This document shows, piece by piece, positions 54,217-61,251 of a stretch of 64,000 nt of DNA. This stretch comes from Myxococcales bacterium. Lineage in GTDB: Bacteria > Myxococcota_A > Polyangia > Polyangiales > GCA-016699535. The notes below the pieces were generated by a model, which saw only the letters and a program-made list of their open reading frames with translations, was not told the DNA's origin and searched no databases. Every line of letters starts with the position of its first letter. Within the stretch, counting starts at the first letter, position 1. The stretch is from assembly GCA_020633325.1 (NCBI GenBank), contig JACKDX010000002.1, forward strand, positions 124,001 through 188,000, given 5' to 3'. The position numbers were made by a program, and so were the translations under genes.

Positions 54217-54526
54217 TAGGTGTCTTCTAATCGACGGCCTGAGAAGTGGCAAGGTACTCACGGCGCGCGGGTTGAAGCGCCGCCGGCGTGTGCTAGCTCA
54301 AAAACCATGCCTCTCCGATGCCAGTACATTTCTTGGTTGCTCGTTGCCTTATCTACGGCAGGCTACACGGTCAACACCAATTCCTAGCGCCTTGCGCCGA
54401 CGGGTATACAAACTACAACTCTGGGTTCCTGTGCGCATTTTCTCAAGAGGATACCCTCTTCGCGGCAGCCAGGTTGAAATTACATTGATCGGCTGGACAG
54501 GGGTCGATTCGGTGCTAGTGCTTCAT
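54217..54526. other. Divergent intergenic region between mgsA and a lipoprotein gene
   Basis: About 310 nt. It should carry the promoters of both genes. The only structure I see is a 6-bp hairpin, AAGAGG-ATAC-CCTCTT, at roughly 54455-54470. No tRNA, repeat or convincing short gene. Confidence 0.35.
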
Positions 54527-55780
54527 ATGAACTACACCATATCAGTACCCATTGTCTCGGGGCTTGCCCTTGCGTGTGCCGCAGCCTCCGGATGTGCCAG
54601 CCGAGTGGAAATGCAAGGCGACACAGACCAGTCTGGCCAGGCGCCGCCAATCACAACGACGTGTGGCAACTTGGGGGACAGCAAAGGGTACAATCAGGAC
54701 CAACTCTTTTGCTATCGGGCCCTCGATCCATTGCCCACTGGCTGCGACAAGTCGTGGACCGATGGGGACGAAGACGTCACCTCGGATGACAATCAATGGG
54801 TCTGCGATACCTTTCTTGAGCATGCTGCGCCTAGTCCCGAGTGGAAGATTCTCAATCAAGCGGACAATGGAGATCTTGCACCGACGGTGCTTGGGGATGA
54901 CATCGAGTGTGATCTTTGTATGGGTTATGCGCCGGGGGGCCAGCATCCCTCTGCGCGAGAAACCGTGCTTCCAGAGTATATGCTGGACGGCTACTGGCGC
55001 TTGACTACGCTGTTTGGCGACGGAATACCGATGTTTAGGCTGAAGACCCATCAAGGAAAGGTTGAGATTTTCCAATGTGTGGTTTGGGGGGGCAACTATC
55101 AAGGCAGTGTTGAAGTGGGAAACCTGTGGCCGACTAAGATTCAATGTAACGATCTGCCTGCCGTGACCGGCGCCGTCGCTCAGCGCGCCGGGATACCCGA
55201 GGTAAACATCACTGTCGAAGACAAGGATGATATCTCTCGTCCGACGGCTGAGCTGTGGAATGGCGTCGCATACGACCCCGATACAGGTGCGCTGAACTTT
55301 CGCCAAGACGCAACCGTTCTCAAGGTGAAATTTGCAGATCATATATCCGATTCAGTCATCAACCACCCTGTAGAACCATCAGGCGATTGGGATGTAATTG
55401 CCGTAGTGGCCAATGAAATTATTGCCCGCCGCAGTTATCATCTGGCGCTCGAAGGCGATAGCGCGCGGGGCGACCTCGTAGCCTGTGAAGACAAGGAATG
55501 TTCCCCAACTATCACGGTCATTCAAAGTGAAGACCCGTCAGGCGGCTATCACATGGACGTCGATCTTGGAGAGTTTCCGCTCTCGTGGATATTTATAAAC
55601 GAGAGTGGCACGACTTTAATTTCGGGGGAAACGCGAACTATCAACGGCAGCACGATGATCACGCCCGGGGGCATGCTGGCCTTTTGCGAGGATTTCAGCG
55701 TGGGGAATGGTCTTTTATGGGTAAGGGCCTGTCTCACTCCGAGCGCAAAAGTGAAGCCGGCCGCTTTGGACGCGATTTAG
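54527..55780 (+). CDS. Hypothetical lipoprotein
   Basis: 417 aa from the ATG at 54527; the frame is open 146 codons upstream but the signal peptide ('VSGLALACAAASGC', lipobox Cys at about residue 20) fixes the start. The mature part has four to six cysteines, an acidic N-terminal third, and a second half of beta strands with 'YHLALEGDSARGDLVACEDK'. No family recognised. It is the last lipoprotein before the histidine operon and ends 7 nt before the -35 element of the his promoter. Confidence 0.5.
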   Translation: MNYTISVPIVSGLALACAAASGCASRVEMQGDTDQSGQAPPITTTCGNLGDSKGYNQDQLFCYRALDPLPTGCDKSWTDGDEDVTSDDNQWVCDTFLEHAAPSPEWKILNQADNGDLAPTVLGDDIECDLCMGYAPGGQHPSARETVLPEYMLDGYWRLTTLFGDGIPMFRLKTHQGKVEIFQCVVWGGNYQGSVEVGNLWPTKIQCNDLPAVTGAVAQRAGIPEVNITVEDKDDISRPTAELWNGVAYDPDTGALNFRQDATVLKVKFADHISDSVINHPVEPSGDWDVIAVVANEIIARRSYHLALEGDSARGDLVACEDKECSPTITVIQSEDPSGGYHMDVDLGEFPLSWIFINESGTTLISGETRTINGSTMITPGGMLAFCEDFSVGNGLLWVRACLTPSAKVKPAALDAI

Positions 55781-55787
55781 GAGTGCC

Positions 55788-55816
55788 TTGACGTTTGCGC
55801 GTTTCGCTGCTAAAGT
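55788..55816 (+). promoter_or_regulatory. Sigma70-like promoter of the histidine operon
   Basis: TTGACG at 55788-55793, a 17-bp spacer, and TAAAGT at 55811-55816. This is the best promoter match in the window. The expected transcription start, about 55822-55824, falls on or beside the ATG of the leader peptide, so the leader mRNA would be leaderless or nearly so. Element seen; use is inferred. Confidence 0.6.
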
Positions 55817-55823
55817 GTCGTCC

Positions 55824-55895
55824 ATGATTTTTCGCGCTTTCATCGGCATGGTTCGCCATCATTCCGGCCATCCAGTAGGCCGGGTCTGGGCGTGA
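55824..55895 (+). CDS. hisL: Histidine operon leader peptide
   Basis: A 23-codon frame from ATG 55824 to TGA 55893-55895, too short for ordinary gene calling. It contains three His codons within a 5-codon window in 'VRHHSGHPVG', directly ahead of the attenuator hairpins and of hisG. Translation speed through CAT codons would report charged tRNA-His. A second ATG at codon 9 would give a 15-aa form starting 'MVRHH'. There is no RBS ahead of either, which fits a leaderless start at the promoter-proximal ATG. Known his leaders in enteric bacteria have seven consecutive His codons; this one is weaker but well placed. Confidence 0.65.
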   Translation: MIFRAFIGMVRHHSGHPVGRVWA

Positions 55896-55944
55896 TGTTA
55901 GTGAAATGCCCGTAAGTGACGCCGGCCCCAGGGTCGGCGTTTTT
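55864..55944 (+). terminator. Ribosome-mediated attenuator ahead of hisG
   Basis: Three segments compete. CCGGCC at 55864-55869 lies next to the last His codon and pairs with GGCCGG at 55878-55883 (8-nt loop). The same GGCCGG can instead pair with CCGGCC at 55922-55927, extended by GTC/GAC past a one-base bulge, 9 bp in all. CCGGCC at 55922-55927 is also the 5' arm of a terminator, ACGCCGGCCC (55919-55928) with GGGTCGGCGT (55931-55940), followed by five Ts. Ribosome stalling at the His codons would free the middle segment and break the terminator. The pairing logic is read from the sequence; function is inferred. Confidence 0.68.
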
Positions 55945-55999
55945 CGTTAAGCGCGCACGCGTCGGCCTTAGGGATGGCTCAGAAACAAGAGAGATGACC

Positions 56000-56878
56000 A
56001 TGAATGTCCCAAATAAGACCGAATCAGGTTTAAGGCTCGCCCTTCCCAAGGGCCGAATGGCGGACGGCGTGTTTGCGCTATTAGGCGATGCCGGCATTCG
56101 CGTGCGAACGGGAGAACGCGGCTATCGGCCGACTGTGTCTGTGCCGGGCTTTGAAGTGAAAATACTTAAACCGCAAAACATCATTGAGATGCTTCATGCA
56201 GGCTCGCGGGATATTGGGTTCGCAGGGGCGGACTGGGTGGCCGAGCTCGATGCTGAGCTGGTGGAGCTGCTAGATACGGGCATGGACCCTGTGGCGCTGG
56301 TTGCGGCCGCGCCCCGGGCACTGCTTGAGGGTGGCAAACTGCCCGAGCGGCCCCTTGTGGTGGCTTCGGAATATCCCCGGCTGACCGAGCGCTGGATGAA
56401 GAAGCAAACGAGTCCCATGAAGTTCGTGCGTTCGTACGGTGCAACGGAGGTGTTTCCCCCTGAAGACGCGGACTGCATCATTGATATCACCCAGACAGGC
56501 TCGACACTGCGTGCCAACGGGCTTGGCATTGTGGATGAGCTGTTATCATCTTCAACCCGGCTTTACGCCAATGGGGCTGCCCTCCGCGATTCAAACAAAC
56601 GCAAACTGATTGATGATTTCGTCTTGCTGTTGCGTTCGGTGCTGGAGGCCCGGGACCGCGTTATGCTAGAGGTAAATGTTCCGTTGGGACAGTTCGAGCA
56701 GCTGATTGCCGTGCTTCCATGCATGCGCAAGCCCACGGTGGCACGGCTTCATGGTGAAGAAGGATACGCCGTCAAAGCGGCCGTACCCAAGAATGCTCTT
56801 CCCGCTCTGATTCCCGCGCTCAAGCAGTGCGGCGGCACTGACGTGGTGGTGACTAGGCTTAGCCAAATAGTCCCCTAG
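56000..56878 (+). CDS. hisG: ATP phosphoribosyltransferase, long form
   Basis: 292 aa from ATG 56000 (AAGAGAG ends 6 nt upstream; ATG 55994 is possible). First step of histidine synthesis: ATP plus PRPP to phosphoribosyl-ATP. Catalytic part: 'RLALPKGRMADGVFALLGDA', 'DIGFAGADWVAELDAELVEL' and PRPP motif 'IIDITQTGSTLRANGL'. The C-terminal 75 residues ('FEQLIAVLPCMRKPTVARLH', 'GTDVVVTRLSQIV') form the ACT-like domain of the long form, which binds histidine for feedback inhibition, so no HisZ is needed. It is the first structural gene after the attenuator. Confidence 0.96.
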   Translation: MNVPNKTESGLRLALPKGRMADGVFALLGDAGIRVRTGERGYRPTVSVPGFEVKILKPQNIIEMLHAGSRDIGFAGADWVAELDAELVELLDTGMDPVALVAAAPRALLEGGKLPERPLVVASEYPRLTERWMKKQTSPMKFVRSYGATEVFPPEDADCIIDITQTGSTLRANGLGIVDELLSSSTRLYANGAALRDSNKRKLIDDFVLLLRSVLEARDRVMLEVNVPLGQFEQLIAVLPCMRKPTVARLHGEEGYAVKAAVPKNALPALIPALKQCGGTDVVVTRLSQIVP

Positions 56879-56886
56879 GGGTTTCT

Positions 56887-58620
56887 ATGACCAACAAACT
56901 TCCTCTTCTTCCTTTGCCGTCCGTTGCGAACTTGGACATTTACCGTCCGGGGTTCCCCAAGGATCCCGATCTCCTCCGACTTGACGCGAACGAGGGCATG
57001 GCTCCGCCTCATACGCTGCTTGAACGTCTGCTGAACGCAAGCACGGAGGTATTGCGCCGTTATCCAAGCGCGGCAGATCTAGAGCAGGCGTTGTCTAAAC
57101 GCTTTGGGTTGGAGGCGGAGCAGGTATTGGTCACCGCAGGGGGAGACGATGCGCTCTATCGTGCCTTTCGCGCGATGCTCGATCCCAGCCGGGAAGTGAT
57201 TCTCACGTTGCCAAGCTACGAAATGCTTGACAGGTACGCCATGTTAACGGGAGCCACAACGCATGTGATGGGTTGGCTCAAAGGAGAGTATCCCGTTAAC
57301 GATGCCCTTTCGCACATCAACGAGCGCACCAGACTGATCGTCGTGGTAAGTCCCAATAATCCTACCGGCGGTGTTATCACCATCAAGGGCCTTGAGAGGC
57401 TCGCGCTTGCTGCGCCGCATGCGTTGATCCTCGTAGATTTGGCATATACGGAGTTTGCGGACATTGATCTCAGCGCCGCATGTTTACGGTTTCCCAATGT
57501 GCTTTCAGTGCGAACTTTTTCCAAAGCTTGGGGATTGGCGGGGCTGCGTGTCGGCTATGCCGTGGGCGCCCCTAGCGTGATCAATTGGCTGCGTGCCGTG
57601 GGCGGACCGTACGCTGTTTCGCGTTTATCGTTGCAGCTGATGATGTGGCGATTGGAACAGCCTGAGGATGAGGTGTACGCATATATCAATCGCGTACGGC
57701 AGGAACGTGAGGCACTGTTTACGTTATTGGCTGAGCTTGGGACCGAGCCTGTGCCTTCTCAAGCCAATTTCGTGTTGACGCGTGTAAAGGATGCTCAGGG
57801 GCTACACCAGGCGCTCCTTGAGCAGGGCATCAGCGTGCGTTACTTCAAGACGCGGCCCGCGCTTAAGGACTACATTCGAATCACTTGTCCCGGTGTGCCC
57901 GAAGATTTTGAGCGTGTCCTACATGCGCTTAGACATGCGCTCGGGCACAAGAGCGCGGGCAACAAGGCCCTTCCCAAGAAAAGAAGTTCGACTTCCCTGC
58001 CCAGTCGAGAAGGGAACATCGTAAGTTGTAACAAAACGGCGCGCGGATCAGAGCTGACCCGCGTCACAAAGGAAACGCAGATTACGGTCAAGCTTATGCT
58101 CGACGGTGAGGGGAAACACGAGGTGCAGACGGGCATCGGGTTTCTCGATCACATGTTGAGCGCACTTTCCAAACACAGCCGGATGGATCTTCAGCTACGC
58201 TGCCAGGGCGACCTGGAGATAGACGATCATCACACATCGGAAGATTGCGCGCTAGCGTTGGGTGCGGCGCTCAACGAGGCGTTGGCCGATCGCAAGGGCA
58301 TCGCGCGGTTTGGCTATGCGTATGCGCCGCTTGATGAAGCATTGGCTCGGGCGGTGATTGATTTTTCGGGGCGGCCCTACGCCACGGTCAGTCTTGGTTT
58401 GACACGGGAAAGCATTGGCGGCTGGGCCACGGAAAACATGACGCATTTTCTTTCGTCGCTGGCGCATGCAGCGCGCGCTACCCTCCAAGTGGAAGTGCTG
58501 CGGGGGCTTAACGATCACCATCGCATCGAGGCGGCGTTTAAAGCCACCGCGTTGGCTCTTCGCCAGGCGATTGCCATCGATGGCAGTAACCAGATCCCAA
58601 GCACCAAAGGCATACTGTGA
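56887..58620 (+). CDS. hisCB: HisC-HisB fusion: histidinol-phosphate aminotransferase and imidazoleglycerol-phosphate dehydratase
   Basis: 577 aa, one uninterrupted frame. Residues 1 to about 352 are a PLP aminotransferase of the HisC type: 'RLDANEGMAPP', 'SPNNPTGG', 'VDLAYTEF' and 'RTFSKAWGLAGLRVGYA' with PLP lysine K213. A Lys/Ser-rich linker covers about 353-388. Residues about 389-577 are the HisB dehydratase, with 'TGIGFLDHMLSALSKH', 'DDHHTSEDCALALGAALNEA' and 'RGLNDHHRIEAAFKA', the metal-binding His and Glu residues. The linker has no in-frame ATG, GTG or TTG, so an independent HisB start is unlikely. Steps 6 and 7 are thus on one chain; the phosphatase half found in enteric HisB is absent. 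Confidence 0.93.
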   Translation: MTNKLPLLPLPSVANLDIYRPGFPKDPDLLRLDANEGMAPPHTLLERLLNASTEVLRRYPSAADLEQALSKRFGLEAEQVLVTAGGDDALYRAFRAMLDPSREVILTLPSYEMLDRYAMLTGATTHVMGWLKGEYPVNDALSHINERTRLIVVVSPNNPTGGVITIKGLERLALAAPHALILVDLAYTEFADIDLSAACLRFPNVLSVRTFSKAWGLAGLRVGYAVGAPSVINWLRAVGGPYAVSRLSLQLMMWRLEQPEDEVYAYINRVRQEREALFTLLAELGTEPVPSQANFVLTRVKDAQGLHQALLEQGISVRYFKTRPALKDYIRITCPGVPEDFERVLHALRHALGHKSAGNKALPKKRSSTSLPSREGNIVSCNKTARGSELTRVTKETQITVKLMLDGEGKHEVQTGIGFLDHMLSALSKHSRMDLQLRCQGDLEIDDHHTSEDCALALGAALNEALADRKGIARFGYAYAPLDEALARAVIDFSGRPYATVSLGLTRESIGGWATENMTHFLSSLAHAARATLQVEVLRGLNDHHRIEAAFKATALALRQAIAIDGSNQIPSTKGIL

Positions 58621-59225
58621 GTGTTTATGTGGTGGATACCGAGTGCGCCAATATCGCCTCGATGCTGAGTGCGCTCCATCGACTGGGTGCCGAGGCCTCG
58701 CTCGGTGTGGACGGAGCCCGTATCGCCCGTGCCTCTCAAGTCGTTGTGCCGGGCGTGGGCACGTTTGCCGCGGCCATGAACAGGTTGCGCGAGTTGGGTT
58801 TGGTCGAACCGCTTAAGTCCCGCCTTGCGGAAGGGAGATCGACATTGTGCGTATGCGTAGGATTTCAGCTTTTGTTTGAGACAAGCGAAGAAAGTCCTAA
58901 CACCTTTGGGTTGGGTTGGTTGCAAGGTCAAGTCAGGCGGTTTCCTGAGACCGTCCGCGTGCCGCAGTTTGGGTGGAACATCATCGAGCCGAGCGACGGC
59001 GCAATGCTTTTCGAAAAAGGATACATGTATTTTGCGAACTCCTATTATGCGGCGGAGGTGCCGAACTCTATGCCCCATGTGCAGGCCCATCATGGCGTGC
59101 GATTTGTGGCGGGGATCGAAAAAGGTGCGGTGTTGGGTTGCCAGTTTCATCCGGAACTCTCAAGCAAGAACGGTCTGAGCCTGCTCAAGCGTTGGCTTGG
59201 GCGCAGCATGGGGGCGCCATGTTGA
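58617..59225 (+). CDS. hisH: Imidazole glycerol phosphate synthase glutaminase subunit
   Basis: 202 aa with a GTG start overlapping the previous stop (GTGA). Class I glutamine amidotransferase supplying ammonia to HisF. Motifs: 'VVPGVGTFAAAM', the nucleophile region 'LCVCVGFQLLFETSE' with C80, and 'GCQFHPELSS' with the His-Glu pair. The nucleophile elbow usually reads 'LGICLGMQ'; here the Gly two before the catalytic Cys is another Cys (C78). The final 7 nt overlap hisF. Confidence 0.94.
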   Translation: MSVYVVDTECANIASMLSALHRLGAEASLGVDGARIARASQVVVPGVGTFAAAMNRLRELGLVEPLKSRLAEGRSTLCVCVGFQLLFETSEESPNTFGLGWLQGQVRRFPETVRVPQFGWNIIEPSDGAMLFEKGYMYFANSYYAAEVPNSMPHVQAHHGVRFVAGIEKGAVLGCQFHPELSSKNGLSLLKRWLGRSMGAPC

Positions 59226-59980
59226 CGGTTCGAGTGATTCCTTGCCTCGATGTCCGAAACGGACGGGTGGTGAAGGGTGTAAAGTTCGGGCAGTTGCGTG
59301 ATGCGGGTTCTCCGGCGGAGTTAGCAGCGCTATACGAAGAGCAAGGCGCCGATGAGTTGGTGATGCTGGATATCTCAGCGACGCCTGAGGGCCGAGAGAC
59401 TCAAACGGACACCATACAAGCGATTCGCTCAGGGATCGCGCTGCCATTAACCGTAGGCGGCGGGGTGCGGACGCAAGCGGATGCAGGCAGGTTGCTTGGG
59501 GCCGGAGCCGATAAGGTGGCCATCAACACTGCTGCGGTGACGAATCCTTCTTTGCTGGAAGCGATTGCCCAAAAGTTTGGCACGCAGTGCACGGTGATTG
59601 CAATCGATGCCGCCCTCTGCGAGGGCAATGAAGCAGATTGGGAAGTGGTGGTGCGGTCAGGCAAAGAGCGAACGGGGCTTGATGCGGTGGCATGGGCCGA
59701 GCGCGCTGAGGCAATGGGTGTGGGCGAGATATTGCTGACCAGTTGGGATCGGGATGGCACGCGATCAGGGTATGACCAGGACCTCATCCGCGCGATCTCC
59801 ATGGCTGTGCATATTCCGGTGATAGCCTCTGGGGGCGCCGCTCACGCCGAGCACATGGTAGAGGCGCTTCAGGCGGGGGCGGACGCAGTGCTCGCCGCAT
59901 CGGTTTTTCATGATGGCGAGTACACTGTCGGCGAAATCAAGCAGGCGCTCAGCAACGCAGGTTTACAGGTGCGTCGATGA
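59219..59980 (+). CDS. hisF: Imidazole glycerol phosphate synthase cyclase subunit
   Basis: 253 aa from ATG 59219, overlapping the hisH stop by 7 nt; the frame begins further upstream but this is the conserved start ('VRVIPCLDVRNGRVVKGVKF'). The (beta-alpha)8 barrel has catalytic Asp in 'IPCLDV' and in 'VIAIDAAL', and phosphate-binding loops 'VGGGVRT' and 'IASGGAAHAEHM'. With HisH it makes imidazole-glycerol phosphate plus AICAR. The hisH-hisF order is common. Confidence 0.96.
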   Translation: MLTVRVIPCLDVRNGRVVKGVKFGQLRDAGSPAELAALYEEQGADELVMLDISATPEGRETQTDTIQAIRSGIALPLTVGGGVRTQADAGRLLGAGADKVAINTAAVTNPSLLEAIAQKFGTQCTVIAIDAALCEGNEADWEVVVRSGKERTGLDAVAWAERAEAMGVGEILLTSWDRDGTRSGYDQDLIRAISMAVHIPVIASGGAAHAEHMVEALQAGADAVLAASVFHDGEYTVGEIKQALSNAGLQVRR

Positions 59981-61251
59981 TCATTCCTTCGATTGATTTG
60001 ATGGGCGGACATGCGGTCCAGCTGGTTGGCGGGAAAAAACTGCAAATCGATGCCGGTGATCCGTTGCCGATTGCCGAGCGGTTTAAGCTGGCGGGGGAGA
60101 TAGCTGTCGTGGATCTCGATGCGGCCTTAGGCAAGGGCTCCAACCGGGAGGTGATCACGCACTTGTTGAACATTGCGCGCTGCCGGGTGGGCGGCGGCAT
60201 TCGCGACATCGAGGCCGCGATACGCTGGCTTGATTTGGGCGCCCACAAGATCGTATTGGGAACGTCTGCTGTGCCCGAAGTCCTTAGCAAGTTGCCTCGA
60301 GAGAGGTTAGTGGCCGCGCTTGACGCCGTCGATGGCGAAGTCGTGGTGGAGGGCTGGCAAACCAAAACGGGTAGGGGCATCGAGGAGCGAATGCAGGAGC
60401 TTCGCCCGTGGGTGGGTGAGTTTTTGGTGACCATGGTCGAACGCGAGGGCCGACAAAAGGGCGCAGACATGCCGAGGGCCCATGCAATAATTCAGGCGGC
60501 CGGAGAGGATTGTCACGTCACCATCGCCGGAGGTGTAACCACCGCGCAAGAAGTCGCGGAGCTGGATCGGTTGGGCGCTGATGCCCAAGTGGGAATGGCC
60601 CTCTATACGAATCGATTGCCGTTGGCTGATGCGATTGTTGCGCCGCTCAGTAGCGATCGGCCAGACGGGCTTTGGCCTACGATCGTCGCCTCGGAGCATG
60701 GCGAGGCGCTCGGCTTGGCGTATTCAAATCTTGCAAGCGTGAGTGCTGCCATAGACACGCAAACGGGCGTGTACCACTCACGCACCCGCGGACTTTGGCA
60801 AAAGGGCAAGACTTCGGGTGCTACGCAGGAGTTACTCAAGATCAGCGTAGACTGCGACAGGGACGCCTTGAGATTTACGGTGAGACAACGCGGGGAAGGC
60901 TTCTGTCACCGGGGAACCCACAGTTGTTTCGGCGATGCGACGGGCCTGGCATTGTTAGAAAAGCGTCTGAGGACTCGCGTGTCTGACCCTCCGGCAGAAT
61001 CCTACACAAAACGTCTGCTCGAAGATAATGCGCTTCTTTCCGCGAAACTGTTGGAGGAGGCGCAAGAGCTTGTGGAGGCCTCAAGCAGGGGCGAAATTAT
61101 ACATGAAGCCGCCGATCTTGTCTATTTCATGCTCGCAAAAATGGCCAAACACGCTGTGACATTGGCGGACGTGGAGACCGAGCTCGACCGCCGTCGCTTG
61201 CGTGTCACCCGGCGGCCGGGACATGCCAAGCCCTGGAGAAAATCACTGTGA
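59977..61251 (+). CDS. hisA-hisIE: HisA-HisI-HisE triple fusion (isomerase, cyclohydrolase, pyrophosphatase)
   Basis: 424 aa in one frame, overlapping hisF by 4 nt. Residues 1 to about 225 are HisA: 'IIPSIDLMGGHAVQL' with the catalytic Asp, 'RVGGGIRDIEAAI' and 'HVTIAGGV'. Residues about 230-320 are the HisI phosphoribosyl-AMP cyclohydrolase: 'HSRTRGLWQKGKTSG', 'VDCDRDALRF' with C293 and Mg ligands D292/D294/D296, and 'CHRGTHSCF' with C310 and C317. Residues about 322-408 are the HisE phosphoribosyl-ATP pyrophosphatase: 'KLLEEAQELVEASSRGEIIH' and 'EAADLVYFMLAKM'. HisI-HisE fusions are common; HisA fused in front of them is not one I know. Steps 2, 3 and 4 are on one chain. Confidence 0.93.
   Translation: MIIPSIDLMGGHAVQLVGGKKLQIDAGDPLPIAERFKLAGEIAVVDLDAALGKGSNREVITHLLNIARCRVGGGIRDIEAAIRWLDLGAHKIVLGTSAVPEVLSKLPRERLVAALDAVDGEVVVEGWQTKTGRGIEERMQELRPWVGEFLVTMVEREGRQKGADMPRAHAIIQAAGEDCHVTIAGGVTTAQEVAELDRLGADAQVGMALYTNRLPLADAIVAPLSSDRPDGLWPTIVASEHGEALGLAYSNLASVSAAIDTQTGVYHSRTRGLWQKGKTSGATQELLKISVDCDRDALRFTVRQRGEGFCHRGTHSCFGDATGLALLEKRLRTRVSDPPAESYTKRLLEDNALLSAKLLEEAQELVEASSRGEIIHEAADLVYFMLAKMAKHAVTLADVETELDRRRLRVTRRPGHAKPWRKSL

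Noticed and set aside
54089..54526. 146-codon upstream extension of the 54.5 kb lipoprotein
   Set aside because: It overlaps mgsA and has no signal peptide at its start. The ATG at 54527 gives a lipoprotein signal.
55916..55999. hisG frame starting in the attenuator
   Set aside because: The frame is open to 55916, but this would translate the terminator region. The start fits ATG 56000 (or 55994) with AAGAGAG upstream.
58973..59218. hisF frame extended 82 codons into hisH
   Set aside because: The conserved HisF start 'VRVIPCLDV' is directly at ATG 59219; the extra codons are hisH in another frame.
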